Shown here: positions 42,128 through 53,279 of the stretch, piece after piece
Layout: each line of letters begins with the position of its first letter
Numbering within the stretch: the stretch's first letter is position 1
From: Streptomyces sp. MBT65
GTDB taxonomy: Bacteria > Actinomycetota > Actinomycetes > Streptomycetales > Streptomycetaceae
DNA: 64,000 bases
Reading direction: 5' to 3'
NCBI RefSeq assembly: GCF_016612545.1
Contig: NZ_JAENRY010000005.1
Span: 1-64,000 of the forward strand
Position numbers and translations under genes: made by a program
Notes under the pieces: model-generated
The model's database searches: none
The model's input: only the letters and a program-made list of their open reading frames with translations
What the model was told of the DNA's origin: nothing

Positions 42128-42949
42128 TCAGTCGCTCACGGTGGTCACCAGCGCCGCCAGCGCGGCGGCGAGCCGGGCCACGCCGGGGCCGTCGGCCGGG
42201 CCGCCGGGCTCCGTCATGTAGGTGTCCCGGCGGATCTCCACCATCAGGGCGCCGACGGCCGGCTCCGTGCCGTAGAACTCCAGCGGGACGTAGACCCCCC
42301 GGAACGGGCTGTCGAGCCCGGTCTCCCCGCATTCCGCGAACGCTTCCCGGGCCGCCGACAGCAGTGCGGGCGGGGTGTGGAAGGGGTCGGTGCCCAGGCA
42401 GACGGCCGGGCGGGGGTCGGTGCCGTGCAGTTCGTAGGGGAGCGCGGCGGTGGGGTAGGAGTGCAGGTCGACGAGGACGGCCCGGCCGGTCGCGGCCAGC
42501 CGGTCGGCGACGGCCTCCGTCATCGCGCGGGCGTACGGGCGGAAGTAGCGCTCGACCAGCGGCTCGGGGTCGTGGTCGGCGGGCCGTAGGTCGGCGTGGT
42601 GCGTGGTGCGGGTGTAGACCGCGCCCATGCCCACGGAGAGCATCTCCTCCCGCTCGTCCGGGAAGCGTTCCGGATCGACGACCAGGCGTGAGAGCCGGTT
42701 GACGAACCGCCACGGCGCGACGGCACACGCGCGTACTGCCTCGGCGGCGATCCGGGCGGTGTGGCTGTCGGTGATGTGGTCCAGTTCGCGCTCGAGCGCC
42801 GGGTCGTCCAGGAGGAGGTCCGCGCGGACGTCGGCCGGTATCTCCCGCGCGGAGTGCGGCACATGGAGGATCACGGGCGAGTCGGCGGCGCCGGGCAGCA
42901 GCTCGAAGGACGGCGAGGAGGGCGAGGACGGCGCGGAGGGTGGGGACAC
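42128..42949 (-). CDS. N-formylglutamate amidohydrolase-family protein
   Basis: 273 residues. ILHVPHSAREIP near residues 27-38, DHITDSHT, RFVNRLSRLVVDPERF and VLVDLHSYPTA are the conserved metal-binding blocks of the family. Reaction: hydrolysis of N-formyl-L-glutamate to formate and glutamate in histidine degradation, or a related amide. No histidine-utilisation genes accompany it. GTG start behind GGGAG; the first 14 residues are low-complexity Ser/Pro. 58 bases upstream of the P450 gene, probably co-transcribed. Confidence 0.83.
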   Translation of the reverse strand: MSPPSAPSSPSSPSFELLPGAADSPVILHVPHSAREIPADVRADLLLDDPALERELDHITDSHTARIAAEAVRACAVAPWRFVNRLSRLVVDPERFPDEREEMLSVGMGAVYTRTTHHADLRPADHDPEPLVERYFRPYARAMTEAVADRLAATGRAVLVDLHSYPTAALPYELHGTDPRPAVCLGTDPFHTPPALLSAAREAFAECGETGLDSPFRGVYVPLEFYGTEPAVGALMVEIRRDTYMTEPGGPADGPGVARLAAALAALVTTVSD

Positions 42950-43034
42950 GGGCGGCTCCCGGGGGCGTTGTCAGTGGCGTGGTGCAGGATCAAGGTATCC
43001 GCAGCGACGATCACGGACCGGGGGGAGCACCACC

Positions 43035-43376
43035 ATGCCCGTCAGCAACGAGCAGATCACCGAGCACGCCTTTCTGCGCGGGCTGTACCGGGACGCCTAC
43101 TACCCCGACCACGTCGTGGACCTCGGCACGACGATCCTGCTGCGCCTGTGCGAGCGCATCGAGACCGAGTGCCCCGCCGACCTGCCCGCGCTGTACGCGC
43201 TCACCGAGGTCGCCACCGAGGAGTTCAACGCGCTCCAGGACGACTTCGAGGCGGCCGACAGCGAGATCGAGACCGTCGCCCGCGAGGAGATAGCCGAGGA
43301 CTTCTGGTTCGTGGCCAAGACGTACGGCTTCGCCGATGCGGATGTGGAAGAGCTGATCGCGGTGCGGGACTGGTGA
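43035..43376 (+). CDS. DUF5713-like small protein
   Basis: 113 residues: FLRGLYRDAYYPDHVVDLG, ATEEFNALQDDFEAADSEIE and FADADVEELIAVRDW. All-helical, acidic, soluble. I recall this pattern as DUF5713, function unknown. GGGGGAGC before the ATG. Isolated gene, divergent from the amidohydrolase. Confidence 0.7.
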   Translation: MPVSNEQITEHAFLRGLYRDAYYPDHVVDLGTTILLRLCERIETECPADLPALYALTEVATEEFNALQDDFEAADSEIETVAREEIAEDFWFVAKTYGFADADVEELIAVRDW

Positions 43377-43475
43377 GCTGCGCCGGTCGGGGCCGGTGAG
43401 CGGTGCTCTGCCCGGCGTCGGCGGCCGGCTGAGGTTCCGGCACGGGTGAGCGCCCGACCGTTCCCCGGAACGCGG

Positions 43476-43509
43476 CCGCCCCGGCCGGAGAAGACCCCGG
43501 CCGGGGCGG
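43476..43509. terminator. Hairpin between convergent genes
   Basis: CCGCCCCGGCCGG (43476-43488) pairs perfectly with 43497-43509; 8-base loop. Serves the DUF5713-like gene and the isocitrate dehydrogenase. Confidence 0.7.
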
Positions 43510-43539
43510 AGGGACAGGTGTCCCTTCAGGCTTCGTGCG

Positions 43540-45759
<2,220 letters not shown>

Positions 45760-45794
45760 CGGTGCTCCGCTCCACGTCTGCAACATTGCTCGAC

Positions 45795-45812
45795 ATCAAG
45801 ATATCTCGTGAT
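45795..45812. promoter_or_regulatory. Palindromic site upstream of icd
   Basis: AGATATCT (45799-45806) is a perfect palindrome flanked by ATCA and TGAT, 36-53 bases before the icd start and in the divergent gap to the aminopeptidase. AT-rich against the background; candidate operator or promoter element. Confidence 0.35.
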
Positions 45813-45969
45813 GCGGTACCGCTCGACAGCGGTCCGTCCGCACTGCGCGAACACCAGTCCGACGATCAAGGGCAACCGTTCGGCCGATCCCGTGGTCAGT
45901 AACGGGTGGATCACCTTCACTGACCGACGGCCGGAGCCGACCACCCGGCCGCCCGAGCGAAAGCGGATC

Positions 45970-47568
45970 ATGAGAAATCGCACCAGAGTGACGGCCCCGG
46001 TGGCCGCGATCATCGGTACGGCCACGGCACTGACCGTGGGTTCCCCGGCCTTCGCGGCCGGACGGGGGAGCGGCGACGCGGTGATCGGAGGGGGGAACGG
46101 CGACACCGCGACCGGACGGGAGACGGGCGACGAGGGCGCCGAGACCCTCGGCGACCCGGTGTACCCGAGCCTCGGCAACGACGGCTACCGCGTCCGGTCC
46201 TACGACCTCGACCTCGCCTACGACGCGACGACGAAGCTCGTCGACGGCACGGTCACGATAGAACTGCGCACCACCGAGGCCCTGACCCGGTTCTCCCTCG
46301 ACGCCCTCGGCCTCGACATCCACGAGGTCCGCGTCCAGGGCCGTAGAACCGATTTCGAGCAGGCCGGCGCGAAGCTGCGGATCACGCCCGCCAGGACGCT
46401 CCCGGCCAAGGCCCGGGTCACCGTCCGCGTGGAGTACTCCGCCGACCCGGCCCGCGCCGCCGCGCCCACCGGCGGCTGGGTCCTCACCCCCGACGGTTTC
46501 GCGGTGTGCGGTCAGCCGAACCTGGCGCACACCGTCTTCCCCTGCAACGACCACCCCAGCGACAAGGCCGACTTCACGTTCCGGATCACCGTCCCGGACG
46601 GGCTGCGCGGGGTCGCGAACGGTCAACTGGTCTGCACCGAGCGGCTGGACGGCGACCGGACCGCGTTCGGCTACCGCTCGCGCTCGCCGATGGCGACCGA
46701 GCTGGTGCAGCTCACCGTCGGCGACTACGTCGTCAAGGAGCGCCGCGGCCCGCACGGGCTGGCGCTGCGGGACATCGTGCCCACCGCGCGCGCCGCCGCC
46801 CTGGAACCGGCGCGCGCGCTGACGCCGGGCCAGGTGGACTGGCTGGAGCAGCGGCTCGGGGCGTTCCCGTTCGAGACGTACGGACTGCTGCCCTGCAACT
46901 CCGACAGCCCGACCGCCTTTGATTTCACGGGACTCGAGACCCAGACCCTCACCCTCTACAAGCCGAACTTCCTGCTCCAGGAGGAGAGCAAGATCGGCTC
47001 GCACATGATGCACGAGCTGGTCCACTCCTGGTTCGGCAACAGCGTCAGCCCCGCCACCTGGGCCGACCTCTGGCTGAACGAGGGCCACGCGGACTTCTAC
47101 GGCCTGCTCTACCGCTACGAGCGCGGCTGGCCCGACTCCCTCGGCCTCACCACGATGGAGGCCCGCATGAAGAACACCTACGCGCGCGGCGACCAGTGGC
47201 GCCACGACTCCGGCCCGGTCGCCGCCCCCAACGAGGCCAACCTCTTCGACAACCAGCGCTACCTGGGCGGTGTCCTGGTCCTGTACGCCCTGCGTGAGTT
47301 GATCGGCGAGGGCACCTTCCACGCCGTGGAGCGCGCCTTCCTCGCCCGGTACCGCGACTCCTCGGCGACGACGGAGGACTACATCGCCGTCGCGTCGAAG
47401 GTCTCCGGCCAGAACCTGTCCGGCTTCCTGCGGGACTGGCTCTACGGTACGGCGACGCCGCGCATGCCCGGTCATCCGGACTGGACGGTGACGCCGGTGA
47501 ACCCGTCCCTCGCCGCCCCGCACAGCCGGACCGGCGGGCACTACCGCGACAACTCGGCGACGCTGTGA
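45970..47568 (+). CDS. Secreted M1-family metallopeptidase
   Basis: 532 residues. Sec-type leader (APVAAIIGTATALTVGSPAF, cleavage near FAA). Gluzincin motif HELVH (348-352, in HELVHSWFGN) with the third ligand Glu 19 residues later (WLNEGHADF). ETQTLTLYKPNF stands where many M1 enzymes have GAMEN, so the exopeptidase GxMEN loop appears altered; aminopeptidase activity may differ. A Gly-rich linker follows the leader. Divergent from icd. Confidence 0.85.
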   Translation: MRNRTRVTAPVAAIIGTATALTVGSPAFAAGRGSGDAVIGGGNGDTATGRETGDEGAETLGDPVYPSLGNDGYRVRSYDLDLAYDATTKLVDGTVTIELRTTEALTRFSLDALGLDIHEVRVQGRRTDFEQAGAKLRITPARTLPAKARVTVRVEYSADPARAAAPTGGWVLTPDGFAVCGQPNLAHTVFPCNDHPSDKADFTFRITVPDGLRGVANGQLVCTERLDGDRTAFGYRSRSPMATELVQLTVGDYVVKERRGPHGLALRDIVPTARAAALEPARALTPGQVDWLEQRLGAFPFETYGLLPCNSDSPTAFDFTGLETQTLTLYKPNFLLQEESKIGSHMMHELVHSWFGNSVSPATWADLWLNEGHADFYGLLYRYERGWPDSLGLTTMEARMKNTYARGDQWRHDSGPVAAPNEANLFDNQRYLGGVLVLYALRELIGEGTFHAVERAFLARYRDSSATTEDYIAVASKVSGQNLSGFLRDWLYGTATPRMPGHPDWTVTPVNPSLAAPHSRTGGHYRDNSATL

Positions 47569-47610
47569 GGGAGTTGACCGATCAGGGCGGGCCGAGCCGG
47601 CCTTGACCCG

Positions 47611-48708
47611 TCAGTCGAGCCGGGTGGAGGGGACTTCGCCCGGCTCGTCCTCCGGGATCCGCTGCTGCGGTATGGCGATGGACCCCTGCTGGAGCGCCAC
47701 CGTCCGGGTCGGTGCCGGAATGCGGATGCCCTCCTCCCGGTACCGCCTGTGCAGGCGCTTGATGAACTCGTGCTTGATACGGAACTGGTCGCTGAACTCG
47801 CCCACCCCCAGGATCACCGTGAAGCCGATCCGCGAGTCGCCGAACGTGTGGAAGCGGATGGCCGGTTCGTGCTCCGGGATCGCGCCGGTGATGTCGGTCA
47901 TGACCTCGGCGATGACCTCCATGGTCACCTCCTCGACATGCTCCAGGTCGCTGTCGTAGCCGACGCCCACCTGGACCAGGATCGTCAACTCCTGCTCAGG
48001 ACGCATGAAGTTGGTCATGTTCGTCTTGGCGAGCTGGCCGTTCGGTATCACGACGAGGTTGTTGGAGAGCGCCCGTACGGTCGTCTGGCGCCAGTTGATG
48101 TCCTCGACGTAGCCCTCCTCGCCGCTGCTCAACTTGATGTAGTCGCCGGGCTGGACGGTCTTGGAGGCGAGGATGTGGATGCCCGCGAACAGGTTGGCGA
48201 GGGTGTCCTGAAGAGCGAGCGCCACGGCGAGACCGCCGACGCCGAGGGCGGTGAGCATCGGCGCTATCGAGATGCCCAGGGTCTGGAGCATCACCAGGAA
48301 GCCGATGGCCAGGACCAGTATCCGGGTGATGTTGACGAAGATCGTGGCCGAACCGGCCACCCCGGAGCGGGAGTTGGTGACCGCCCGGACGAGCCCCGCT
48401 ATCACCCGGGCCGCCGACACCGTCACGGCGAGGATGATCAGCACCTTGAGGCTCTGGTTGACCTGGTGCTGGACCGTGTGCGTCAACGGCAGCGCCGCCC
48501 CCGCGACCGCCGCGCCACCGGCGATCGCCGACCACGGCAGCGCGGTCCGCAGCGCGTCCACCATCACGTCGTCGCCGCTCCACCGCGTACGGTCGGCGTG
48601 CTTGCCGAGCCAGCGCAGCAGCACCCGCAGCAGAAACGCCGCCAACAGGCCCGAGGCCAGCGCTATTCCGGCGAGCATGAAGTCGTCCAGGGTCGGCGTG
48701 CGGTTCAT
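47611..48708 (-). CDS. MscS-family mechanosensitive ion channel
   Basis: 365 residues. N-terminal membrane helices (MLAGIALASGLLAAFLLRVL, then SAIAGGAAVAGAALPL and TRILVLAIGFLVMLQTLGI). The pore helix TALGVGGLAVALALQDTLAN and the beta-domain start FAGIHILASKTVQPGDYIKL are the MscS signature. Releases solutes on osmotic downshock. RBS GGAGGTGA just upstream of the ATG. Stand-alone gene. Confidence 0.9.
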   Translation of the reverse strand: MNRTPTLDDFMLAGIALASGLLAAFLLRVLLRWLGKHADRTRWSGDDVMVDALRTALPWSAIAGGAAVAGAALPLTHTVQHQVNQSLKVLIILAVTVSAARVIAGLVRAVTNSRSGVAGSATIFVNITRILVLAIGFLVMLQTLGISIAPMLTALGVGGLAVALALQDTLANLFAGIHILASKTVQPGDYIKLSSGEEGYVEDINWRQTTVRALSNNLVVIPNGQLAKTNMTNFMRPEQELTILVQVGVGYDSDLEHVEEVTMEVIAEVMTDITGAIPEHEPAIRFHTFGDSRIGFTVILGVGEFSDQFRIKHEFIKRLHRRYREEGIRIPAPTRTVALQQGSIAIPQQRIPEDEPGEVPSTRLD

Positions 48709-49123
48709 CGGTCACCTCCGGGAAGGGAAACGGTGGCGAAGGGCGCCGCCGATGGCCGGATGTGAAGTGTCGTCACGTTGTCCACCTGCTCGAAGTGCGG
48801 GCATTGCGGGTACTGCCGTCGCGCCGGCCGAGACGTTGCCTCGCGTCGACGCGACCACTCATCCTGCCGTATCCGGACGGGGGGTTCGTACCTGGTCCGG
48901 GGCTGTGAGCACGGCTTTCGGACGAGTGACTCGGTGAGCATCAGGACACGGGTCCCCCGGCCGTCGCCCGAGGGCACGCCGAAATCGTCGAGTTGCTACC
49001 CGAGGAGGCGAGTCATCCCCAACTGGGCAGATATATCTACGAGTTGATCGATGATCAGAAACGCTTGACGCGGTGTGCGACCCGGCGGCAGGCTGTCGGG
49101 CGTTGATCTACGAGAGGGGTGGT
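48709..49123. other. Intergenic region, possible gene remnant
   Basis: 415 bases between MscS and the FGGY kinase. On the plus strand, about 48932-49108 can be read as an open frame without a start codon containing HAEIVELLPEEASHPQLGRY; it may be the tail of a decayed gene. No terminator, RNA or repeat stands out. Confidence 0.35.
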
Positions 49124-50563
49124 ATGACGGGACCGGTACTCGCCGTCGACCAGGGAACATCCGGCACGAAGGCCCTGGTGATCTGTCCCGAACGTGGAGT
49201 GATCGGCACCGGGTTCGTCTCGGTGGGGACCCGTCGGCTGCCGGGCGGCCTGGTCGAGGCCGACCCCGAGGAACTGTACGAGTCGGTGATCGTCGCCGGG
49301 CGTCGCGCGCTCGCCGAGGCCGACGAACCCGTGACGGCGCTGGGCCTCGCCAACCAGGGCGAGACGGTCCTCGCCTGGGACCCCGACACGGGGATGCCGC
49401 TCACCGACGCCATCGTCTGGCAGGACCGGCGGGCCGAGAGCGTCTGCGCCGAACTCGCCGAGCACGCCGACGAGTTGCGCCGGATCACCGGTCTGCCGCT
49501 CGACCCGTATTTCGCCGCACCCAAGATGGCCTGGATCCGCCGCCACCTCACCCGCGACGGCATGGTCACCACCAGCGACTCCTGGCTCGTCCACCGCCTC
49601 ACCGGCACCCACGTAACCGACGCCGCCACCGCCGGCCGCACCCAACTCCTCGACCTGGACAAGGCCGCTTGGTCGCCCCGCGCCCTCGACCTCTACGGAC
49701 TCGTGGACGAACGTCTCCCGGGAGTCGTCGACTGCGCCCGACTCATCGGTACGACCACCGCGTTCGGCGCGGAGATACCCCTCACCGGACTCGTCGTGGA
49801 CCAGCAGGCCGCGCTGCTCGCCCAGCGCGTCACCGCGCCCGGCGCCGCCAAGTGCACCTACGGCACCGGGGCGTTCCTCCTCGCGCATACCGGTGACACC
49901 CCCCGGCGCGGGGACTCCGGACTGGTGAGCTGTGTCGCGTGGCGGCTCGGCGGGCGGACCAGTTACTGCCTCGACGGGCAGGTGTACACGGCCGCGTCCG
50001 CCGTCCGCTGGCTCACCGACCTCGGCGTCATCACCGGCCCCGCCGACCTCGACCGCGTCGGAAGCACCGTCCCCGACAACGGCGGTGTCACCTTCGTCCC
50101 CGCCCTCGCCGGGCTCGCCGCCCCCTGGTGGCGCGGCGACCTGCGCGGCTCCCTCACCGGACTCGCCCTCGACACCACCTCCGGACACCTCGTACGCGCC
50201 CTCTGCGAGGGCCTCGCCGCGCAGGTCGTCGAACTCGCCGAAGCCGCCGCGACCGACCTCGGCACGCCTCTGGACGTGCTGCGCGTCGACGGCGGTCTGA
50301 CCCGCTCGGCCCTGCTCATGCAGACCCAGGCCGACCTCCTGCAACGCCCCGTCGAGGTGTCCGCGCTGCCCGACGCGACCGCCCTCGGCGTGGGCGCCCT
50401 GGCCCGACTCGGCGCGGAACCGGGGCTGACACTCGCCGACGCCCTCCCCGACTGGAAACCCGCCGCCGTCTACGAACCACGCATCACCCCCGACCACGCG
50501 GCCGAACGCCTCGCCGCCTTCCGCACCGAGGTCACCGCCCTGCTCGACCGGGCACCCGTATGA
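49124..50563 (+). CDS. FGGY-family carbohydrate (glycerol-type) kinase
   Basis: 479 residues. Phosphate-1 loop VLAVDQGTSGTKALV near the N-terminus, IVWQDRRAESVC, phosphate-2 KCTYGTGAFLLAHTG, and adenosine motif LDVLRVDGGLTRSALLMQTQ. Closest by eye to glycerol kinase (GlpK) but divergent. GAGAGGGG precedes the ATG. It overlaps the GlpA-like oxidoreductase, so the expected pathway is polyol to polyol phosphate to ketone phosphate. The polyol may not be glycerol. Confidence 0.83.
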   Translation: MTGPVLAVDQGTSGTKALVICPERGVIGTGFVSVGTRRLPGGLVEADPEELYESVIVAGRRALAEADEPVTALGLANQGETVLAWDPDTGMPLTDAIVWQDRRAESVCAELAEHADELRRITGLPLDPYFAAPKMAWIRRHLTRDGMVTTSDSWLVHRLTGTHVTDAATAGRTQLLDLDKAAWSPRALDLYGLVDERLPGVVDCARLIGTTTAFGAEIPLTGLVVDQQAALLAQRVTAPGAAKCTYGTGAFLLAHTGDTPRRGDSGLVSCVAWRLGGRTSYCLDGQVYTAASAVRWLTDLGVITGPADLDRVGSTVPDNGGVTFVPALAGLAAPWWRGDLRGSLTGLALDTTSGHLVRALCEGLAAQVVELAEAAATDLGTPLDVLRVDGGLTRSALLMQTQADLLQRPVEVSALPDATALGVGALARLGAEPGLTLADALPDWKPAAVYEPRITPDHAAERLAAFRTEVTALLDRAPV

Positions 50564-51963
50564 CGGTCACGCTCAACGGACCGCTGCCGTCGGGGAGTTA
50601 CGACGTGGCGGTGGTCGGCGCAGGTGTGGTCGGCTGCGCGATCGCCCGCGAACTCGCCCGCCGTCCACACCTGCGCGTGGCCCTCGTCGAGGCACAGGAC
50701 GACGTCGGCCAGGGCACCTCGAAGGCGAACACCGCGATCCTGCACACCGGCTTCGACGCGGTACCGGGCTCCCTGGAAGCACGCCTCGTCCGGGAGGGGG
50801 CACGCCAACTCGCCGCGTACGCCGCCGAGTCGGGCATTGCCGTCGAGCCGGTGGGCGCGCTGCTCGTCGCCTGGGACGAGGAACAACTCGCCGTGCTACC
50901 GCACTTGGCGGAGAAGGCCGCACGAAATGAATACGCCCACGCCCGCCTGATCGACCCTTCCGAACTCTACGAACGCGAACCGCACCTCGGCCCGGGCGCG
51001 CTCGGCGCCCTGCACGTGCCCGGCGAGAGCGTCATCTGCCCCTGGACGACGACTCTGGCGTACGCGACCCAGGCCGTCCGGCACGGCGTCGACCTGCACC
51101 TCAACTCGCCGGTCAACGGGGTCAGTTACCGCGAGGGCGGGCACCTCCTCAGCACCGCCCGGGGAACCCTCCGCACCCGCCGGCTCGTCAACGCGGCCGG
51201 ACTGCACGCCGACACCCTCGACCGCCACCTGGGGCACCACGACTTCACCGTCACCCCGCGCCGGGGCCAGCTCATCGTCTTCGACAGGTTCGCCCGCGAT
51301 CTGCTCCACCACATCCTCCTGCCCGTCCCCACGGCGCGCGGAAAAGGGGTCCTCGTCGCCCCGACCGTCTACGGCAACCTGCTCCTCGGGCCCACCGCCG
51401 AGGACCTGGACGACAAGCGCGCGACCGGTTCGACCGCCGAAGGCCTCGCCCTGCTGCGGGAGTTGGGCGCGCGCATCCTCCCCGCGCTCCTCGACGAGGA
51501 GGTAACCGCCGTCTACGCCGGCCTGCGCGCCGCCACCGAACAGGACGACTACCGCATCACCGCCCACCCCGAGCAGGCTTACGTCACGGTCGGCGGCATC
51601 CGCTCCACCGGACTGACCGCATCCCTCGCCATCGCCTCCCATGTCACCGCGCTGCTGGCCGACACGGGCCTCGATCTCGGCCCGTCGCGGGCCCTGGCAC
51701 CGGTCCGTATGCCGAACCTCGGTGAGACCCACCCGCGCCCCCACCGGAACGCCCGACTCGTCGCCGCCGACCCGGAGTACGGCACCCTCGTCTGCCACTG
51801 CGAGCGCGTCTCACGCGGCGAGATACGGGACGCGCTCGCCAGTACGGTGCCACCGCGCAACCTCGACGGACTGCGGCGGCGGACCCGGGCCCGGGCGGGG
51901 CGCTGTCAGGGGTTCTACTGCGGCGCGGCCGTACGGGAGTTGTTCGAAGGGGCAGGTGCGTGA
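50560..51963 (+). CDS. GlpA-like FAD-dependent dehydrogenase with [2Fe-2S] C-terminus
   Basis: 467 residues. Rossmann FAD motif VAVVGAGVVGCAIARELAR (17-35); DAO-type body (RRLVNAAGLHADTLDRHL, VTVGGIRSTGLTASLAIASH). The C-terminal BFD-like domain has Cys412, Cys414 (VCHCERV), Cys449 and Cys454 (GRCQGFYC), ligands for a [2Fe-2S] cluster. Matches anaerobic-type glycerol-3-phosphate dehydrogenase subunit A. ATGA overlap with the kinase, GTGA overlap with the next gene. Confidence 0.85.
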   Translation: MTVTLNGPLPSGSYDVAVVGAGVVGCAIARELARRPHLRVALVEAQDDVGQGTSKANTAILHTGFDAVPGSLEARLVREGARQLAAYAAESGIAVEPVGALLVAWDEEQLAVLPHLAEKAARNEYAHARLIDPSELYEREPHLGPGALGALHVPGESVICPWTTTLAYATQAVRHGVDLHLNSPVNGVSYREGGHLLSTARGTLRTRRLVNAAGLHADTLDRHLGHHDFTVTPRRGQLIVFDRFARDLLHHILLPVPTARGKGVLVAPTVYGNLLLGPTAEDLDDKRATGSTAEGLALLRELGARILPALLDEEVTAVYAGLRAATEQDDYRITAHPEQAYVTVGGIRSTGLTASLAIASHVTALLADTGLDLGPSRALAPVRMPNLGETHPRPHRNARLVAADPEYGTLVCHCERVSRGEIRDALASTVPPRNLDGLRRRTRARAGRCQGFYCGAAVRELFEGAGA

Positions 51964-53189
51964 CCCGCCCGACGCGCGAAGTCGACGTCCTCGTCGTCGG
52001 TGCGGGACCCGCCGGACTCGCCACCGCCGCACGCCTCGCCACGGCCGGAGTTGCCAGGGTCGAAGTCCTGGACCGGGAACAGCACGCAGGGGGAGTGCCC
52101 CGGCACTCCCACCACGGCGGCTTCGGCACCTGGACGCATCCGCTCACCGGACCCGCGTACGCCCGCCTGCTCCACACCGCCGCCGTACGGTCCGGTGCCG
52201 TTGTCCGTACCGGGACCACGGCCCTCGACTGGTCGGGACCCCTTGCCCTCGACACCGCGGGTCCGCAGGGCCCGGAGACCGTCCGCGCGCAGGCCGTCGT
52301 GCTCGCCACCGGTGCCCGCGAACGGCCGCGCGCGGCCCGGCTGGTGCCGGGCACGCGCCCCGACGGGGTGTACACCACAGGGGAGTTGCAGCAGGCGGTG
52401 CATCTCCACGGGCAGCGGATCGGGACCCGGGCCGTCGTGGTCGGAGCGGAGAGCGTCTCCTACGCCGCCGCCGACGCCGTACGGGCCGCCGGGGCCCAAG
52501 TCGTCGCCATGGTCACCGAGTTGCCCGTCCCCCAGACGACAGCCACCCGGGCCCACGACGCCCGCCTCCGCCACCGCATCCCGCTCCTCACCGACACCAC
52601 GGTCAGCGAACTCCTCGGCCACGGACGGCTGTCCGGCGTCCGCGTCCGGCACCGGGACGGCCGTAGCGTCCGACTGGTCTGTGACACCGTCGTGTTCACC
52701 GGTGACTTCGTGCCCGAGCACGAACTCGCCCGGCGGGGACGCCTCGACCTGGACCATGGCACCCGGGGGCCCGCCGTCGACGGGAACCTGCGCACCTCCC
52801 GGCCCGGGGTGTTCGCCGCCGGCAGTGTGCTGCACCCCGTGGAGGGCGCGGCCACCGCCGCCCGCGAGGGGGCCCAAGTCGCTGCCGGTGTTATGGAGTT
52901 GCTCGCCGGTGCCGAGTGGTCCCGCGCCACCGTTCCCCTGCTCGTCGAGGCGCCCCTGCGCTGGATCGCCCCGAACCGGGTCGCCCCGGGCGACGACCGA
53001 CCGTACGTCCTGCGGACCTCGGCCCTGGTCGACCGGCCGGTGCTGCGCGTTGTCCAGGACGGGCGGCCACTGCATCAGGAACGTCTGCGGACGGCCGTGC
53101 CGAATCGCACGCTGACCCTGGCAGCGGGCTGGACCCGGCTCGTCGACACGGCCGGTGGGCCGGTGCGGGTGATGCTCTCCGGGCGCTGA
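51960..53189 (+). CDS. FAD-dependent pyridine-nucleotide oxidoreductase (GlpB-position)
   Basis: 409 residues. FAD loop VLVVGAGPAGLATAARLA near the start; second Rossmann motif VVVGAESVSYAAADAVRAAG; ATGARERPRAARL; terminal FAD motif NLRTSRPGVFAAGSVLHPVE. Similar to the small-chain oxidoreductases paired with GlpA-like or hydrogen-cyanide-synthase-like subunits. No Cys pair for disulfide chemistry. Probably passes electrons from the GlpA-like partner. Last gene of the three-gene operon. Confidence 0.82.
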   Translation: MTRPTREVDVLVVGAGPAGLATAARLATAGVARVEVLDREQHAGGVPRHSHHGGFGTWTHPLTGPAYARLLHTAAVRSGAVVRTGTTALDWSGPLALDTAGPQGPETVRAQAVVLATGARERPRAARLVPGTRPDGVYTTGELQQAVHLHGQRIGTRAVVVGAESVSYAAADAVRAAGAQVVAMVTELPVPQTTATRAHDARLRHRIPLLTDTTVSELLGHGRLSGVRVRHRDGRSVRLVCDTVVFTGDFVPEHELARRGRLDLDHGTRGPAVDGNLRTSRPGVFAAGSVLHPVEGAATAAREGAQVAAGVMELLAGAEWSRATVPLLVEAPLRWIAPNRVAPGDDRPYVLRTSALVDRPVLRVVQDGRPLHQERLRTAVPNRTLTLAAGWTRLVDTAGGPVRVMLSGR

Positions 53190-53279
53190 GTTCGGACAAC
53201 CGGGCGCTCAACCTGCCGCAGTAGGCGCCCACTTCACACATTCCGCGCTCCTCGGGCCCTCCCGTGTCCCGATACGACG

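Noticed and set aside
53202-53230. GGGCGC/GCGCCC hairpin after the oxidoreductase operon
   Set aside because: Only six base pairs with a long loop and no T-run; not a convincing terminator.
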